The translations under genes were made by a program, and so were the position numbers. The notes under the pieces were generated by a model. The model was not told the origin of the DNA. It searched no databases and saw only the letters and a program-made list of their open reading frames with translations. Shown here in pieces: positions 20,225-28,884 of a DNA stretch of 64,000 bases. The DNA is from Rhodoluna limnophila (GTDB lineage Bacteria; Actinomycetota; Actinomycetes; Actinomycetales; Microbacteriaceae), in assembly GCA_945883505.1 (NCBI GenBank), contig CAMCXL010000004.1, positions 78,931 through 142,930 on the forward strand, in the 5' to 3' direction. Each line of letters opens with the position of its first letter. Position 1 is the stretch's first letter.

Positions 20225-21532
20225 GTGATCCTCTCACGAAGCCGCACTGGGGCCAAATACTGGACTCAAATAGGCCTTCTCACGACGATTCTGACCCTAA
20301 TGTTTGGGGGTCTGTTCGCGACCAGTGCTTCAGCCGATTCTGTTGGCGAGGACCTCCCCTACCGGGTCCAGGGAAACGTCAAAAACGAAGGTACTGCACT
20401 CGAGGGCGTTCGAATCGTGGTTTCTGGCGGTGGCTACACCGCAGAGACCGTAACTGATGCCGATGGTAAATGGCTTATCGGTGTTCCCGAAAAGGCCGGA
20501 TACAGCGTAAGCCTTGACCAGTCAACCCTTCCTGAAGGCATTGCCGTTATCGAGGAAGGCGGAGCCGAGCAATCGGTTGAAATCGGACCATCGGGGGCCG
20601 TAACAAAGAACTTCTTCATCGGCGAAGGCGAGCGAATCGTCGTTAGCCTGTTCGATCAAATCATCGCCCGCATAATTTATGGATTGAACTTTGGTTTGAT
20701 GCTTGGACTGGCTGCGGTCGGACTCTCGTTGGTTTTCGGAACCACAGGGTTATCAAACTTTGCCCACGCCGAAATGGTTACCTTCGGTGCGGTAACTGCA
20801 TTTTTCCTAGGCGGGGTTTTATCCCTGCCTATTTGGATTGCGATACCTGTGGCGGTACTAATAAGCGGAGCGATGGGCTGGGGTTTGGACTCTGGACTTT
20901 GGAGGCCGCTTAGAAGAAGAGGCTTGGGACTTGTTCAGCTCATGATCGTCTCCATTGGTTTGTCGCTTGCCGTTAGATACATCTTCCAATTCTTCGTTGG
21001 CGGTGGAACTAACCAGCTTCCCGGTTTTGACGCACCAAAGATTAAGCTCTTTGGCGCAACCTCGTTGAGCATCATCGACATAACGAGTATGGTTCTAAGC
21101 CTGGTTGTGATTTTTGCTTTTGCTTGGTGGCTACTAAACACCCAGACCGGTAAAGCCACCCGGGCCATTTCCGATAACCCCGACCTAGCGGCTGCCTCGG
21201 GAATTGACGTTGACAAGGTGATTCGAATTGTTTGGATTGTTGCCGCAGGCCTTGCCGGTCTTTCCGGTGTGCTCTGGGCTTACTTCCGCCCAGGCATCAA
21301 GTGGGACATGGGTGCCCAGATCTTGCTGCTTATCTTTGCGGCCGTGACCCTTGGAGGCCTAGGAACCGCATTCGGTGCCCTACTTGGCGCCCTGGTGGTT
21401 GGCATGTTGGTTGAGGTATCGAGCCTGGTTATCCCGTCAGATTTGAAGTATGTAGGAGCCTTGGTCGTTTTGATCGTGATCTTGCTGGTCAGGCCACAAG
21501 GAATCCTCGGCCGAAAAGAACGAATAGGTTAG
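20225..21532 (+). CDS. livH: Branched-chain amino acid ABC permease LivH with extra N-terminal secreted domain
   Basis: Inner-membrane permease of the HAAT family. The C-terminal ~300 residues are a normal LivH (YGLNFGLMLGLAAVGLSL, then several helices, ending LLVRPQGILGRK). In front lies an addition of ~140 residues: a hydrophobic signal-like segment (res 17-33) ending ASA at ~37, then a soluble stretch with VEGNVKNEG-like start (here VQGNVKNEGTALEGVRIVVSG) and TVTDADGKWLIGVP, the look of a carboxypeptidase-regulatory or Cna-B type beta sandwich exposed outside. Start GTG at 20225 with GGAGG five bases before it. Confidence 0.92.
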   Translation: MILSRSRTGAKYWTQIGLLTTILTLMFGGLFATSASADSVGEDLPYRVQGNVKNEGTALEGVRIVVSGGGYTAETVTDADGKWLIGVPEKAGYSVSLDQSTLPEGIAVIEEGGAEQSVEIGPSGAVTKNFFIGEGERIVVSLFDQIIARIIYGLNFGLMLGLAAVGLSLVFGTTGLSNFAHAEMVTFGAVTAFFLGGVLSLPIWIAIPVAVLISGAMGWGLDSGLWRPLRRRGLGLVQLMIVSIGLSLAVRYIFQFFVGGGTNQLPGFDAPKIKLFGATSLSIIDITSMVLSLVVIFAFAWWLLNTQTGKATRAISDNPDLAAASGIDVDKVIRIVWIVAAGLAGLSGVLWAYFRPGIKWDMGAQILLLIFAAVTLGGLGTAFGALLGALVVGMLVEVSSLVIPSDLKYVGALVVLIVILLVRPQGILGRKERIG

Positions 21533-21542
21533 GGACGAAATC

Positions 21543-22523
21543 ATGGACTGGTCAGCAATTTTTTCAAACACCGCTCAGGGTCTTTTCAGCCCGGCCACCA
21601 TGGCCTTTGCCTTGGCCGCTCTGGGTCTTGCGATGCACTTCGGTTTCGCCGGCCTATTGAACTTTGGTATCGCAGGCTTTATGGCAATTGGCGCCTACGG
21701 CTACGCAATTTCTATTCTCACCTTCGGTTTCGAATGGTGGCAGGGAATCTTGGTGAGCTTAGTTGCCTCGGTGATCTTCTCCTTGATTCTGGGTATTCCA
21801 ACACTTCGTCTTCGAGGTGATTACCTGGCGATTGTCACAATTGCTGCCGCTGAGATCCTGCGCTTGTTATTTCTTACAAACGCCTTCGTCGATGTCACGG
21901 GAAGTGCCGATGGGCTCTCTGGCTACCACAACAGCTTCAGAGCAGCCAACCCGTTCCCGGTTGGCGACTACGGCTTCGGACCGTGGACATATAACAACAA
22001 CGAGATGTGGGTTTTGGTTCTAGGCCTTCTAACTCTCGTGATCTGCGTTTCGATTTTGCTACTTCTTATCAACAGCCCATGGGGCCGAGTTATTAAGGGT
22101 ATCCGCGAAGACGAAGATGCCGTTAGAGCACTGGGTAAGAACGTCTTCGCATATAAGATGCAGGCGCTAATCATCGGAGGTATCTTCGGATCCCTCGGTG
22201 GAATTGTTTACGCATTGCCATCTTCTGTGAATCCGGGTGTCTACGTCACGTCGCTAACCTTCTTTGTCTGGACAGCGCTTTTACTTGGCGGGGCGGCCAC
22301 CATCTTTGGTCCAGTCCTGGGAGCAGTAATCTTCTGGGTGCTGCAGGCTTTCCTATCGAACGTTTTGCCTCAGCTGGTCTCAAGCGGTCTGCTTCCGTTT
22401 ATTAGCAGCATTCAGGCTTCGACCATTAGATTCATCCTGGTTGGCGTTGGCTTGATGTTGCTGGTTATCTATCGACCCCAGGGAATCCTTGGAGACAAGA
22501 AGGAGCTGACTTTTGTCAAGTAG
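21543..22523 (+). CDS. livM: Branched-chain amino acid ABC permease LivM
   Basis: Second membrane subunit (326 aa, about eight to ten helices) of the HAAT-type importer. FGFAGLLNFGIAGFMAIGAYGYA and the cytoplasmic coupling loop SPWGRVIKGIREDEDAVRALGKNVFAYK are family hallmarks, and the end RPQGILGDKKE mirrors LivH. It starts ten bases after livH, and its last codons overlap the livG start. Confidence 0.96.
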   Translation: MDWSAIFSNTAQGLFSPATMAFALAALGLAMHFGFAGLLNFGIAGFMAIGAYGYAISILTFGFEWWQGILVSLVASVIFSLILGIPTLRLRGDYLAIVTIAAAEILRLLFLTNAFVDVTGSADGLSGYHNSFRAANPFPVGDYGFGPWTYNNNEMWVLVLGLLTLVICVSILLLLINSPWGRVIKGIREDEDAVRALGKNVFAYKMQALIIGGIFGSLGGIVYALPSSVNPGVYVTSLTFFVWTALLLGGAATIFGPVLGAVIFWVLQAFLSNVLPQLVSSGLLPFISSIQASTIRFILVGVGLMLLVIYRPQGILGDKKELTFVK

Positions 22524-23418
22524 CGCAAATACTCCGGCCAATCCGGCAGCCAAAACCACCGGCCTACACATTGGAGAAATACGTCCAGGTGTTGCCAAGG
22601 TGGACCCTATTGTCACAATCGATGGTGTCTCCCGTCACTTCGGAGGTCTGACCGCGGTTGACGTTGAGCACCTGGAGATACCAAGGGGCGCAATCACGGC
22701 CCTGATTGGTCCAAATGGTGCAGGCAAGACAACGCTGTTCAACTTGCTGACCGGCTTTGACAAGCCAGACACCGGAACCTGGAGCTTCGCGGGCCATGCC
22801 CTGGCTGGTATCCCTGCTTTCAAGGTTGCCCAGATGGGTCAGGTTAGAACTTTCCAGCTCACCAAGGCTCTTAGCTTGCTGACTGTTTTGGAGAACATGA
22901 AGCTTGGAGCCAAGGATCAGCGCGGCGAAAAGCTTTTGTACTCTCTGTTCCCATTCCTATGGAAGGCCAAGGAAGCCGAGATCGAAGCCAAGGCCATGGA
23001 GCTACTAAAGCGCTTCAAGTTAGATACCAAGAAGGATGACTTCGCTGCCAGCTTGTCTGGTGGTCAGCGCAAGCTTCTGGAAATGGCCAGGGCCTTGATG
23101 ACTGACCCGGTTCTAGTGATGCTGGATGAGCCAATGGCTGGAGTAAACCCAGCCCTCACCCAGTCACTTCTTGAGCACGTGCTGGGTCTGAAAAAAGAAG
23201 GCATGACCGTATTGTTTGTTGAGCACGACATGCACATGGTTCGTCACATCGCCGACTGGGTAATTGTGATGGCAGAAGGCAAGGTCGTTGCCGAAGGACC
23301 GGCTGACCAGGTTATGAAAAACCCTGCGGTTATCGACGCTTACCTTGGTTCACACCAGGACGACGACCTTGGAACTATCACCGGTCGAATTACGCTTCCA
23401 AAAAAGGGAAAGAAGTAA
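22513..23418 (+). CDS. livG: Branched-chain amino acid ABC transporter ATPase LivG
   Basis: ATP-binding subunit with Walker A GPNGAGKTTLF, signature LSGGQRKLLEMARAL, Walker B VLVMLDEPMAG and switch His in FVEHDMHMV. The chain is longer than usual (301 aa): about 30 extra N-terminal residues and a C-terminal tail. The start is a TTG at 22513 overlapping livM by 11 bases; a later internal start cannot be excluded because the first ~30 residues are not family-like. Confidence 0.95.
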   Translation: MSSSANTPANPAAKTTGLHIGEIRPGVAKVDPIVTIDGVSRHFGGLTAVDVEHLEIPRGAITALIGPNGAGKTTLFNLLTGFDKPDTGTWSFAGHALAGIPAFKVAQMGQVRTFQLTKALSLLTVLENMKLGAKDQRGEKLLYSLFPFLWKAKEAEIEAKAMELLKRFKLDTKKDDFAASLSGGQRKLLEMARALMTDPVLVMLDEPMAGVNPALTQSLLEHVLGLKKEGMTVLFVEHDMHMVRHIADWVIVMAEGKVVAEGPADQVMKNPAVIDAYLGSHQDDDLGTITGRITLPKKGKK

Positions 23419-23421
23419 ACC

Positions 23422-24147
23422 ATGGCAAAGACTCCAGTTATTGAAACCCATGATCTAGTTGCCGGGTACCTTCCAGGTGTTAACATCCTGAACGGAGCCA
23501 ACTTCTTTGCCGATCAGGGTGAGCTGGTTGGAATCATCGGACCAAACGGTGCCGGTAAGTCCACACTCTTGAAAGCAATCTTTGGTCTTGTGAAAGTTCG
23601 CGAGGGTGACATCAAGCTAAACGGCGAATCCATCGCCAACCTAAAAGCCAACCAACTAGTTGCCAAGGGCGTTGGCTTTGTTCCTCAGAACAACAACGTC
23701 TTTCCGTCTCTAACCATTGAAGAAAACCTTCAGATGGGTGTTTTTCAAAAGCCCAAGGAATACGCCGAGCGCATCGAGTTCGTCACCAGCATTTTTGCTG
23801 AGCTCGGCAAGAGATTGAAGCAGCGTGCTGGATCACTCTCCGGTGGTGAGCGTCAGATGGTTGCGATGAGCCGTGCTCTGATGATGGACCCTCAGGTGCT
23901 GCTCCTGGATGAGCCATCGGCTGGTCTATCTCCTGTTCGTCAGGACGAGGCTTTCATTCGGGTTTCGGAAATCAATAAGGCTGGAGTGACAACCATCATG
24001 GTTGAGCAAAACGCCCGTCGTTGCCTCCAGATCTCAGACCGAGCTTACGTTTTGGACCAGGGTAAGGACGCCGTGGTTGGAACCGGTCGTGAGCTACTAA
24101 ATGACCCGAAGGTCATCGGTCTCTACCTAGGAACCCTGGGAGAATAA
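23422..24147 (+). CDS. livF: Branched-chain amino acid ABC transporter ATPase LivF
   Basis: Second ATP-binding subunit (241 aa). Walker A GPNGAGKSTLLKAI, Q-loop FVPQNNNVFP, signature LSGGERQMVAMSRAL, Walker B LLLDEPSAGLSP and EQNARRCL near the switch region are all present; LivF proteins carry Gln-Asn instead of His at this spot, as here. Three bases after livG and the last gene of the operon; a strong terminator follows. Confidence 0.96.
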   Translation: MAKTPVIETHDLVAGYLPGVNILNGANFFADQGELVGIIGPNGAGKSTLLKAIFGLVKVREGDIKLNGESIANLKANQLVAKGVGFVPQNNNVFPSLTIEENLQMGVFQKPKEYAERIEFVTSIFAELGKRLKQRAGSLSGGERQMVAMSRALMMDPQVLLLDEPSAGLSPVRQDEAFIRVSEINKAGVTTIMVEQNARRCLQISDRAYVLDQGKDAVVGTGRELLNDPKVIGLYLGTLGE

Positions 24148-24196
24148 TTTCCCAGAGCCAGCATGGCTAGTTCCTGATCAAAAAATTAGGCCAATA

Positions 24197-24228
24197 GAAA
24201 ACCCCCGGGATTGCTCCCGGGGGTTTTC
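24197..24228. terminator. Bidirectional terminator between livF and livK
   Basis: Stem CCCCCGGGA/TCCCGGGGG with a four-base loop, flanked by A-run on one side and T-run on the other, so it can stop transcription from livF (+) and from livK (-). Confidence 0.93.
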
Positions 24229-24241
24229 TAGTGTTGGTGAA

Positions 24242-25495
24242 TTACTTGAATGGAACGTAGGTGTTGTCGTCCTGGTAGACGTAAACACCGATGCTCGCCT
24301 CAGTTGGGTCACCGTTCTCGTCGAATGTGATCGGACCAGAAACGCCATCGTAGTCGGCTACTCCGCCGCCATTGATGATGTCAGCACACTCAGCAAAGCT
24401 GGTGCACTTGGTTCCGCCACCGGAGCCGCCAGAAACTTCCTGGAGCTTGCCGGCCATGTCAACGCCCTCTACTGAACCAGCAGCTAGAGCTGCAAGTGCT
24501 AGTAGAACAACTGCGTCGTATGACTCAGGTCCGTATGAGTAAACGCCAGCTAGGTCAGGGTTACCCTCTGCTACCCAGTTTGCGTTCATGGTCTCTAGGA
24601 ATGCAGGAATGGTCTCAATGTCCAAACCAGGAAGAGTTCCCTTAGCGCCGGTTAGGGTGCCAGGCTCAAAGTCCTCAGAGAAGTTAGCTAGGTTTCCATC
24701 GACGAAGTAAAGCTTGTCGGCTGGGAACTGGCTTACTAGCTGAGGAATGATTGTCTTAACTTCCTCGAATGTAATCAAAACGATTGCATCTGGGCTGGTT
24801 GCAAGAACTTCAGAAATCTGAGCACTGAAGTTGGTGTCACCAGTGTTGTAGGTAGGTGCAGCTAGAACTTCTCCACCAGCAGCTTCAAAAGCTTCGGTGG
24901 TGAATCCTGCTAGACCGGTACCGTATGAGTCGTTTAGAACGATCATGGCGATCTTCTCGTGACCGTCAGCAGCGATTAGGTTACCAAGAACCTCACCCTG
25001 TAGAACGTCAGAAGGAGCAGTACGGAAGTAAAGACCCTTGTCGTCGTAGGTGGTCAACGCAGCAGAAGTGTTCGCAGGTGAGAACTGGATTACTCCAGCG
25101 CCAACAACCTGGTCAATGAACTGCAATGAAGTACCTGATGATGCAGCACCGATGATTGCCTTAACGCCAGCGTTTAGAAGACGAGGAATCTCAGTCTCGT
25201 AAGCCTTGTTGTCGGTGTCTCCAGAGTCTCCCCATTCAACCTCGACCTGAATACCCTTGTCAGCTTCGTTGATCTCCTTGATAGCAAGAGCAACACCAGC
25301 TTCTTCAGGTGGGCCTAGGAAGGCTAGGTTACCGGTCTGCGGAAGAGCAGTACCGATCTTTAGTGTTAGCTCGCCACCTGCAGCGCCACCGTCTCCGGTA
25401 GCTGCGCAGCCAGAAAGAACTAGAGCAGCAGCAGCAAGAGTTGCAACTGCAGCAGCGGCCTTTCTGTTACGGCGAGAGAATGAAAATGAACTCAT
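24242..25495 (-). CDS. livK: Branched-chain amino acid ABC transporter substrate-binding lipoprotein LivK
   Basis: Extracytoplasmic type I periplasmic-binding-fold protein (417 aa) that hands the amino acid to LivHM. N-terminal lipoprotein signal: basic SRRNRKA, hydrophobic stretch, lipobox LSGC with Cys30 as lipidation site, then a Gly/Ala-rich linker. The mature part starts LTLKIGTALPQTGNLAFLGPPE, standard for the family. It is encoded on the opposite strand and convergent with livHMGF, so its level can be set separately. Start at 25495 with AAGGAG upstream. Confidence 0.95.
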   Translation of the reverse strand: MSSFSFSRRNRKAAAAVATLAAAALVLSGCAATGDGGAAGGELTLKIGTALPQTGNLAFLGPPEEAGVALAIKEINEADKGIQVEVEWGDSGDTDNKAYETEIPRLLNAGVKAIIGAASSGTSLQFIDQVVGAGVIQFSPANTSAALTTYDDKGLYFRTAPSDVLQGEVLGNLIAADGHEKIAMIVLNDSYGTGLAGFTTEAFEAAGGEVLAAPTYNTGDTNFSAQISEVLATSPDAIVLITFEEVKTIIPQLVSQFPADKLYFVDGNLANFSEDFEPGTLTGAKGTLPGLDIETIPAFLETMNANWVAEGNPDLAGVYSYGPESYDAVVLLALAALAAGSVEGVDMAGKLQEVSGGSGGGTKCTSFAECADIINGGGVADYDGVSGPITFDENGDPTEASIGVYVYQDDNTYVPFK

Positions 25496-25558
25496 TTTGC
25501 TCCTTATTAATTAATAGGTTTAGGGCGAAAGCCAACTGCTCCTTCAGCCCATTCGTCA

Positions 25559-25564
25559 AGTCTA
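25559..25564 (-). promoter_or_regulatory. Candidate -10 element for livK
   Basis: TAGACT on the minus strand, about 64 bases before the livK start, in the same ten-base context (CTAGACTTGA) as in front of guaB. No clear -35 hexamer is visible. Confidence 0.3.
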
Positions 25565-25603
25565 GTTTGAGTACCCCCCGAATTCACTGCCCGTTTACTG
25601 GGG

Positions 25604-25627
25604 ACTGGCTTGATAACTGGCTTGATG
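25604..25627 (+). repeat. 12-base tandem duplication upstream of livK
   Basis: ACTGGCTTGATA followed directly by ACTGGCTTGATG in the 269-base gap between livK and the RarD-like gene. It lies about 40 bases upstream of the candidate livK -10. May be paired binding sites or a chance slippage duplication. Confidence 0.6.
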
Positions 25628-25764
25628 CCCGGTTCACAAAGCAGAAAATCAAAAGGAATGCGCCTAGTGGCCCTTTGTTTGCTTGCTATTTGGCCCAATC
25701 CGGAACCTGAGCCATCGCCCAATTAGCCCGTAACAATTGGATAACATAACCCGATTTAGCGGCC

Positions 25765-26673
25765 TCAGGCCACCGGAGCTACCAATCTGGACCGGTTCCT
25801 AAGCTGCCTTAGGGCATCAAAGGACAAGATAGACAGCGCAAACCAGACCATCGCAAAGCCCACCCAGCGGGCCGCCGGCATCGGCTCTTGGAACAAAAAC
25901 AGACCCAGCAGGAACTGGAGGGTGGGGGTTAGATACTGCATAAAACCTATGTAGCTAAGCGGAACCCGCTTAGCTGCCGCCCCAAAAAGCAGTAGCGGTA
26001 TGGCGGTTAGCACCCCGTAGGCTGCCAGGCCAAGTGAGGGCCCAAGCCCCGCGTAGCCAAACTGGATCTGCATAATTCCGGCCAGGAACACCAGTTGGAT
26101 GATTCCAAGCGGCAGCAAAAGTGTGGTCTCAACCGTGAAGCTGTTTAGAGCCGAGACCTTGCCGCCGAGTTTATTTTTGGCTAGGCCATAGATTCCAAAA
26201 GACAAAGCCAGGGTGAGTGCAATAAAGGGCGGCTGACCGTAGTTCACGGAAAGCACCAAGACGGCAACAAATCCTAAGCCCACCGATACCCACTGCAGTA
26301 CGTTGAGCTTTTCTCTTAAGAAAATCGTGGCCAAGGCAATCGTCACAAGTGGATTAATAAAGTACCCGAGCGAAGCTTCTAAAACGTTGCCGTAGGCAAC
26401 GGCATAGACATAAACCTGCCAGTTGACGTAGATCACAACTGCGGCAAGGGTTATCCAGATTAACTGTTTGGGTTTTTTGAAAACGGATAAGTACTCACGA
26501 AAGTTTTTAGTGAACAAGATTACTAAAAAGCCAAATGCAAAACCAAAGATTACTCGCCAGACCACAATCTCAAAGGGGTCAGCAAAGGAGAGCATCGCGA
26601 TTACAACCGGGAAGCTCCCCCAGATTAGATAGGCCGAAAGACCATATCCGATACCTTTGGTCTTTTCGTTCAC
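25765..26673 (-). CDS. rarD: EamA-family permease, RarD type
   Basis: Ten-helix drug/metabolite transporter (302 aa). The N-terminus KGIGYGLSAYLIWGSFPV and the segment NWQVYVYAVAYGNVLEASLGYFINPL are characteristic of RarD, named from a chloramphenicol-sensitivity phenotype; the true substrate is unknown. A terminator-separated neighbour of groES on the same strand. Confidence 0.9.
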   Translation of the reverse strand: MNEKTKGIGYGLSAYLIWGSFPVVIAMLSFADPFEIVVWRVIFGFAFGFLVILFTKNFREYLSVFKKPKQLIWITLAAVVIYVNWQVYVYAVAYGNVLEASLGYFINPLVTIALATIFLREKLNVLQWVSVGLGFVAVLVLSVNYGQPPFIALTLALSFGIYGLAKNKLGGKVSALNSFTVETTLLLPLGIIQLVFLAGIMQIQFGYAGLGPSLGLAAYGVLTAIPLLLFGAAAKRVPLSYIGFMQYLTPTLQFLLGLFLFQEPMPAARWVGFAMVWFALSILSFDALRQLRNRSRLVAPVA

Positions 26674-26697
26674 AACCCAAATCTAGGGGTTAAAACT

Positions 26698-26729
26698 AAA
26701 ACCCCAAGCCGTTTAGGGCTTGGGGTTTT
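26698..26729. terminator. Terminator after groES
   Basis: Stem AAAACCCCAAGCC/GGGCTTGGGGTTTT (one C unpaired) with a loop of about five bases, ending in T-rich sequence in both directions. It lies 14 bases after the groES stop and separates groES from the rarD-like gene. Confidence 0.92.
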
Positions 26730-26743
26730 ATAAAAGTAATTAC

Positions 26744-27040
26744 TTACTTTGTGACAATCGCTAGCACATCACGAGCTGATAGCACGAGGTAGTCCTCGCC
26801 GCCATACTTTAGCTCGGTGCCGCCATACTTCGAGAAGATGACCTTGTCGCCAACTGAAACGTCAACCGGAATGCGGTTGCCCTTGTCGTCAACGCGACCT
26901 GGACCAACTGCAACAACCTCGGCCTCCTGTGGCTTCTCCTGAGCGGTGTCTGGAATTACCAGACCAGATGCTGTTACCTGCTCGGCAGCCATTGGGCGGA
27001 CAACAATACGATCTTCAAGCGGCTTGATTGAAACCGACAT
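26744..27040 (-). CDS. groES: Co-chaperonin GroES
   Basis: 10-kDa lid of the GroEL chamber (98 aa). [12 protein letters not shown] at the start, the mobile loop [31 protein letters not shown] and the end [15 protein letters not shown] follow the family throughout. No groEL follows: a terminator and an unrelated transporter gene do. A CIRCE element upstream suggests HrcA heat-shock control. Confidence 0.98.
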   Translation of the reverse strand: MSVSIKPLEDRIVVRPMAAEQVTASGLVIPDTAQEKPQEAEVVAVGPGRVDDKGNRIPVDVSVGDKVIFSKYGGTELKYGGEDYLVLSARDVLAIVTK

Positions 27041-27077
27041 TATGACCTCTTCTTCGTTTGAGTAAGTTTTTAGGTGA

Positions 27078-27104
27078 TTAGCAGACTCGAGGTGAGAGTG
27101 CTAA
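27078..27104. promoter_or_regulatory. CIRCE (HrcA) operator of groES
   Basis: Arms TTAGCAGAC and GAGTGCTAA spaced by nine bases: the right arm is a perfect match to the CIRCE consensus and the left matches at seven of nine positions. It sits 38 bases upstream of groES. A third half-site TTAGCAC lies at 27113-27119, forming another inverted pair with the right arm across eight bases. Confidence 0.88.
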
Positions 27105-27151
27105 CTAGAACATTAGCACGGCCGGAGGCCAAAGCCCAAGGCGGTGCTTGG

Positions 27152-27166
27152 TACCCTCGATAAATG
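27152..27166 (+). promoter_or_regulatory. Candidate leaderless promoter of the THUMP-like methyltransferase gene
   Basis: TACCCT (fits TANNNT) ends six bases before the ATG at 27164, and no Shine-Dalgarno is present. This is the arrangement of leaderless actinobacterial transcripts, where the start codon is the first base of the mRNA. No good -35 is visible. Confidence 0.4.
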
Positions 27167-28366
27167 GAGCGCGAGGACTTTATAAGGCTTGCCGACGGGG
27201 CAGGTCAGGCCCTATTGGCCCAGATTGACTACTCCTCGACAACCGATGTCGTTGCCCTGGTCTCCAAGCTCAGGTCCCAGGGCCACGACCCCGCCACGGT
27301 GGCTGCCGTTCTAACCCAGGCCAAGCTTCGAAAAAGAGCGGTGGCCAAATTCGGAGAATTTGCCTCCCAGATGCTCTTTACCGAAGCAGGCCTCGAGCAG
27401 GCCTCGAGGCTCAAGGTCGCGGCCCTCCACGCTGGCCGGTTTCGATCCGCTTCAATCAAGCAGGTGGCAGATCTAGGCTGCGGCATCGGAGCCGAATCAA
27501 TGGCCCTTGCCTCACTGGGGATAGAAGTTAAGGCTTTTGAAATTGACGAGGTCACGGCAGCTGTTGCCACCTATAACCTCGCCCCCTTTGAGAACGCCTC
27601 GGTTGAAATAGCCGATGTTGAAACTCTCGATCTTTCAGGCTTCGAAGCGCTCTATTTTGACCCTGCCAGAAGAGAGCTGCACGGTCCAAAGAAATCAACC
27701 ACCCAGAGACATTTTGACCCAGCCAATTTCTCACCGAACTACAACTTCGTACTCGCGCAAGCTCAATTAAAACCATCCGGAATCAAATTGGGTCCAGGTC
27801 ACGACAAAAAACAGATCCCGGTCAATTGTGAGGCGCAGTGGATTTCTGCTGAAGGAGACCTTGTTGAACTTGGTCTTTGGTTTGGAAAATTAGCGCGCGA
27901 GAATATATCGCGCTCCGCGCTCTTGATTTCAGCTACCGGCCAACACGAAGTCTTTTCAGACCTTAGAGAAAGTCCCAACGCAGACCTTGCCGAACTTGGT
28001 GAGTATGTCTATGAGCCAGACAACGCCTTGATTCGATCTGGGCTCATGGCAGATTTCGCAAAACCACTTGGCCTAACTCTTATCAGTCCAGAGATTGCTT
28101 ACCTGAGTTCGAATCAAAGAATTTCTTCCCCATGGCTCAAGGGATACAAAATAATTGACAATCTGGTTTTTGATCGCAAGAAACTCAAAGCCTACGTACG
28201 CGAAAACAACATTGGGATTTTGGAAATCAAAAAGCGCGGTAGTGATATTTCCCCCGAGGAGTTGCGCAAGCAACTATCACCCAAAGGGGAAGGCGCCGCC
28301 ACTCTGATTGTTACCAGAGTGGGCGACGCCCACCGAGTGCTAGTCACTCAACCTATAAGTGACTGA
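27164..28366 (+). CDS. SAM-dependent methyltransferase with C-terminal THUMP-like domain
   Basis: A 400-residue protein with an N-terminal helical region (res 1-95), a class I methyltransferase fold (motif I VADLGCGIGAESMAL, residue ~100-115; acidic motif II FEIDE; catalytic-region motif YFDPAR) and a C-terminal THUMP-like domain (ILEIKKRGSDISPEELRKQL, then GAATLIVTRVGDAHRVLV). Such proteins are common in actinobacteria; an RNA substrate is likely, but the target is not known. It is divergent from groES across the CIRCE region. Confidence 0.85.
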   Translation: MEREDFIRLADGAGQALLAQIDYSSTTDVVALVSKLRSQGHDPATVAAVLTQAKLRKRAVAKFGEFASQMLFTEAGLEQASRLKVAALHAGRFRSASIKQVADLGCGIGAESMALASLGIEVKAFEIDEVTAAVATYNLAPFENASVEIADVETLDLSGFEALYFDPARRELHGPKKSTTQRHFDPANFSPNYNFVLAQAQLKPSGIKLGPGHDKKQIPVNCEAQWISAEGDLVELGLWFGKLARENISRSALLISATGQHEVFSDLRESPNADLAELGEYVYEPDNALIRSGLMADFAKPLGLTLISPEIAYLSSNQRISSPWLKGYKIIDNLVFDRKKLKAYVRENNIGILEIKKRGSDISPEELRKQLSPKGEGAATLIVTRVGDAHRVLVTQPISD

Positions 28367-28377
28367 TCCGCATATAA

Positions 28378-28701
28378 CTAGTCATCCCAGCCCATGCGGA
28401 ACCTGCCCATGCCCATCTCGCCCAGCTCGCCCATGCCGTACTTACCCTGCAGGTAGGCTCCGGCGACGGTGAAGGCAACGCTTGCCAATACCCACAAAGC
28501 AATCGTGACGTAGCCAACGATTGTTCCAGCCAAGGCAAGGCCTCGACCTGACTCACCGGATTTTTTGATCTGGGTTAGGCCAACGTGACCGGTGATGATT
28601 GCCGCTACCGCTCCAATCGAGGTTAGAGCGGAGGCGATGGAAACTACCGCCAGGGTGTTTAGCTTGGTGAAATCGAACTTTTGGTTCTTTGTCTCAGCCA
28701 T
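28378..28701 (-). CDS. DUF4190 small membrane protein
   Basis: A 107-residue protein with two membrane helices (res ~15-40 and 58-82) joined by a short GHVGLTQIKKSGESGRGLALAG loop, the DUF4190 pattern. The C-terminal tail is rich in Gly and Met (KYGMGELGEMGMGRF). Function unknown. It converges on the methyltransferase gene with an 11-base gap and diverges from ptsH. Confidence 0.85.
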   Translation of the reverse strand: MAETKNQKFDFTKLNTLAVVSIASALTSIGAVAAIITGHVGLTQIKKSGESGRGLALAGTIVGYVTIALWVLASVAFTVAGAYLQGKYGMGELGEMGMGRFRMGWDD

Positions 28702-28884
28702 GTGTGGCTCCTTCTTATGGTGGGGGTTTACCTATAGTCAGTTGACCACGGCAAGCTGGCTAAAGCTTGAGCTTCGGCTGGGAGCTTACTGAGAGGCGAG
28801 CTCAAAAGCCTGCTTGAGCCTTGATTCAAGAAAAGGGCCATAATTAGAGCTTCTAACCCTCAACCCTCTGGCAGGAGTAAAACG

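Noticed and set aside
28740..28884. Possible tRNA or regulatory RNA before ptsH
   Set aside because: Several short inverted repeats (for example CTTGATTCAAG) but no cloverleaf or consistent fold.
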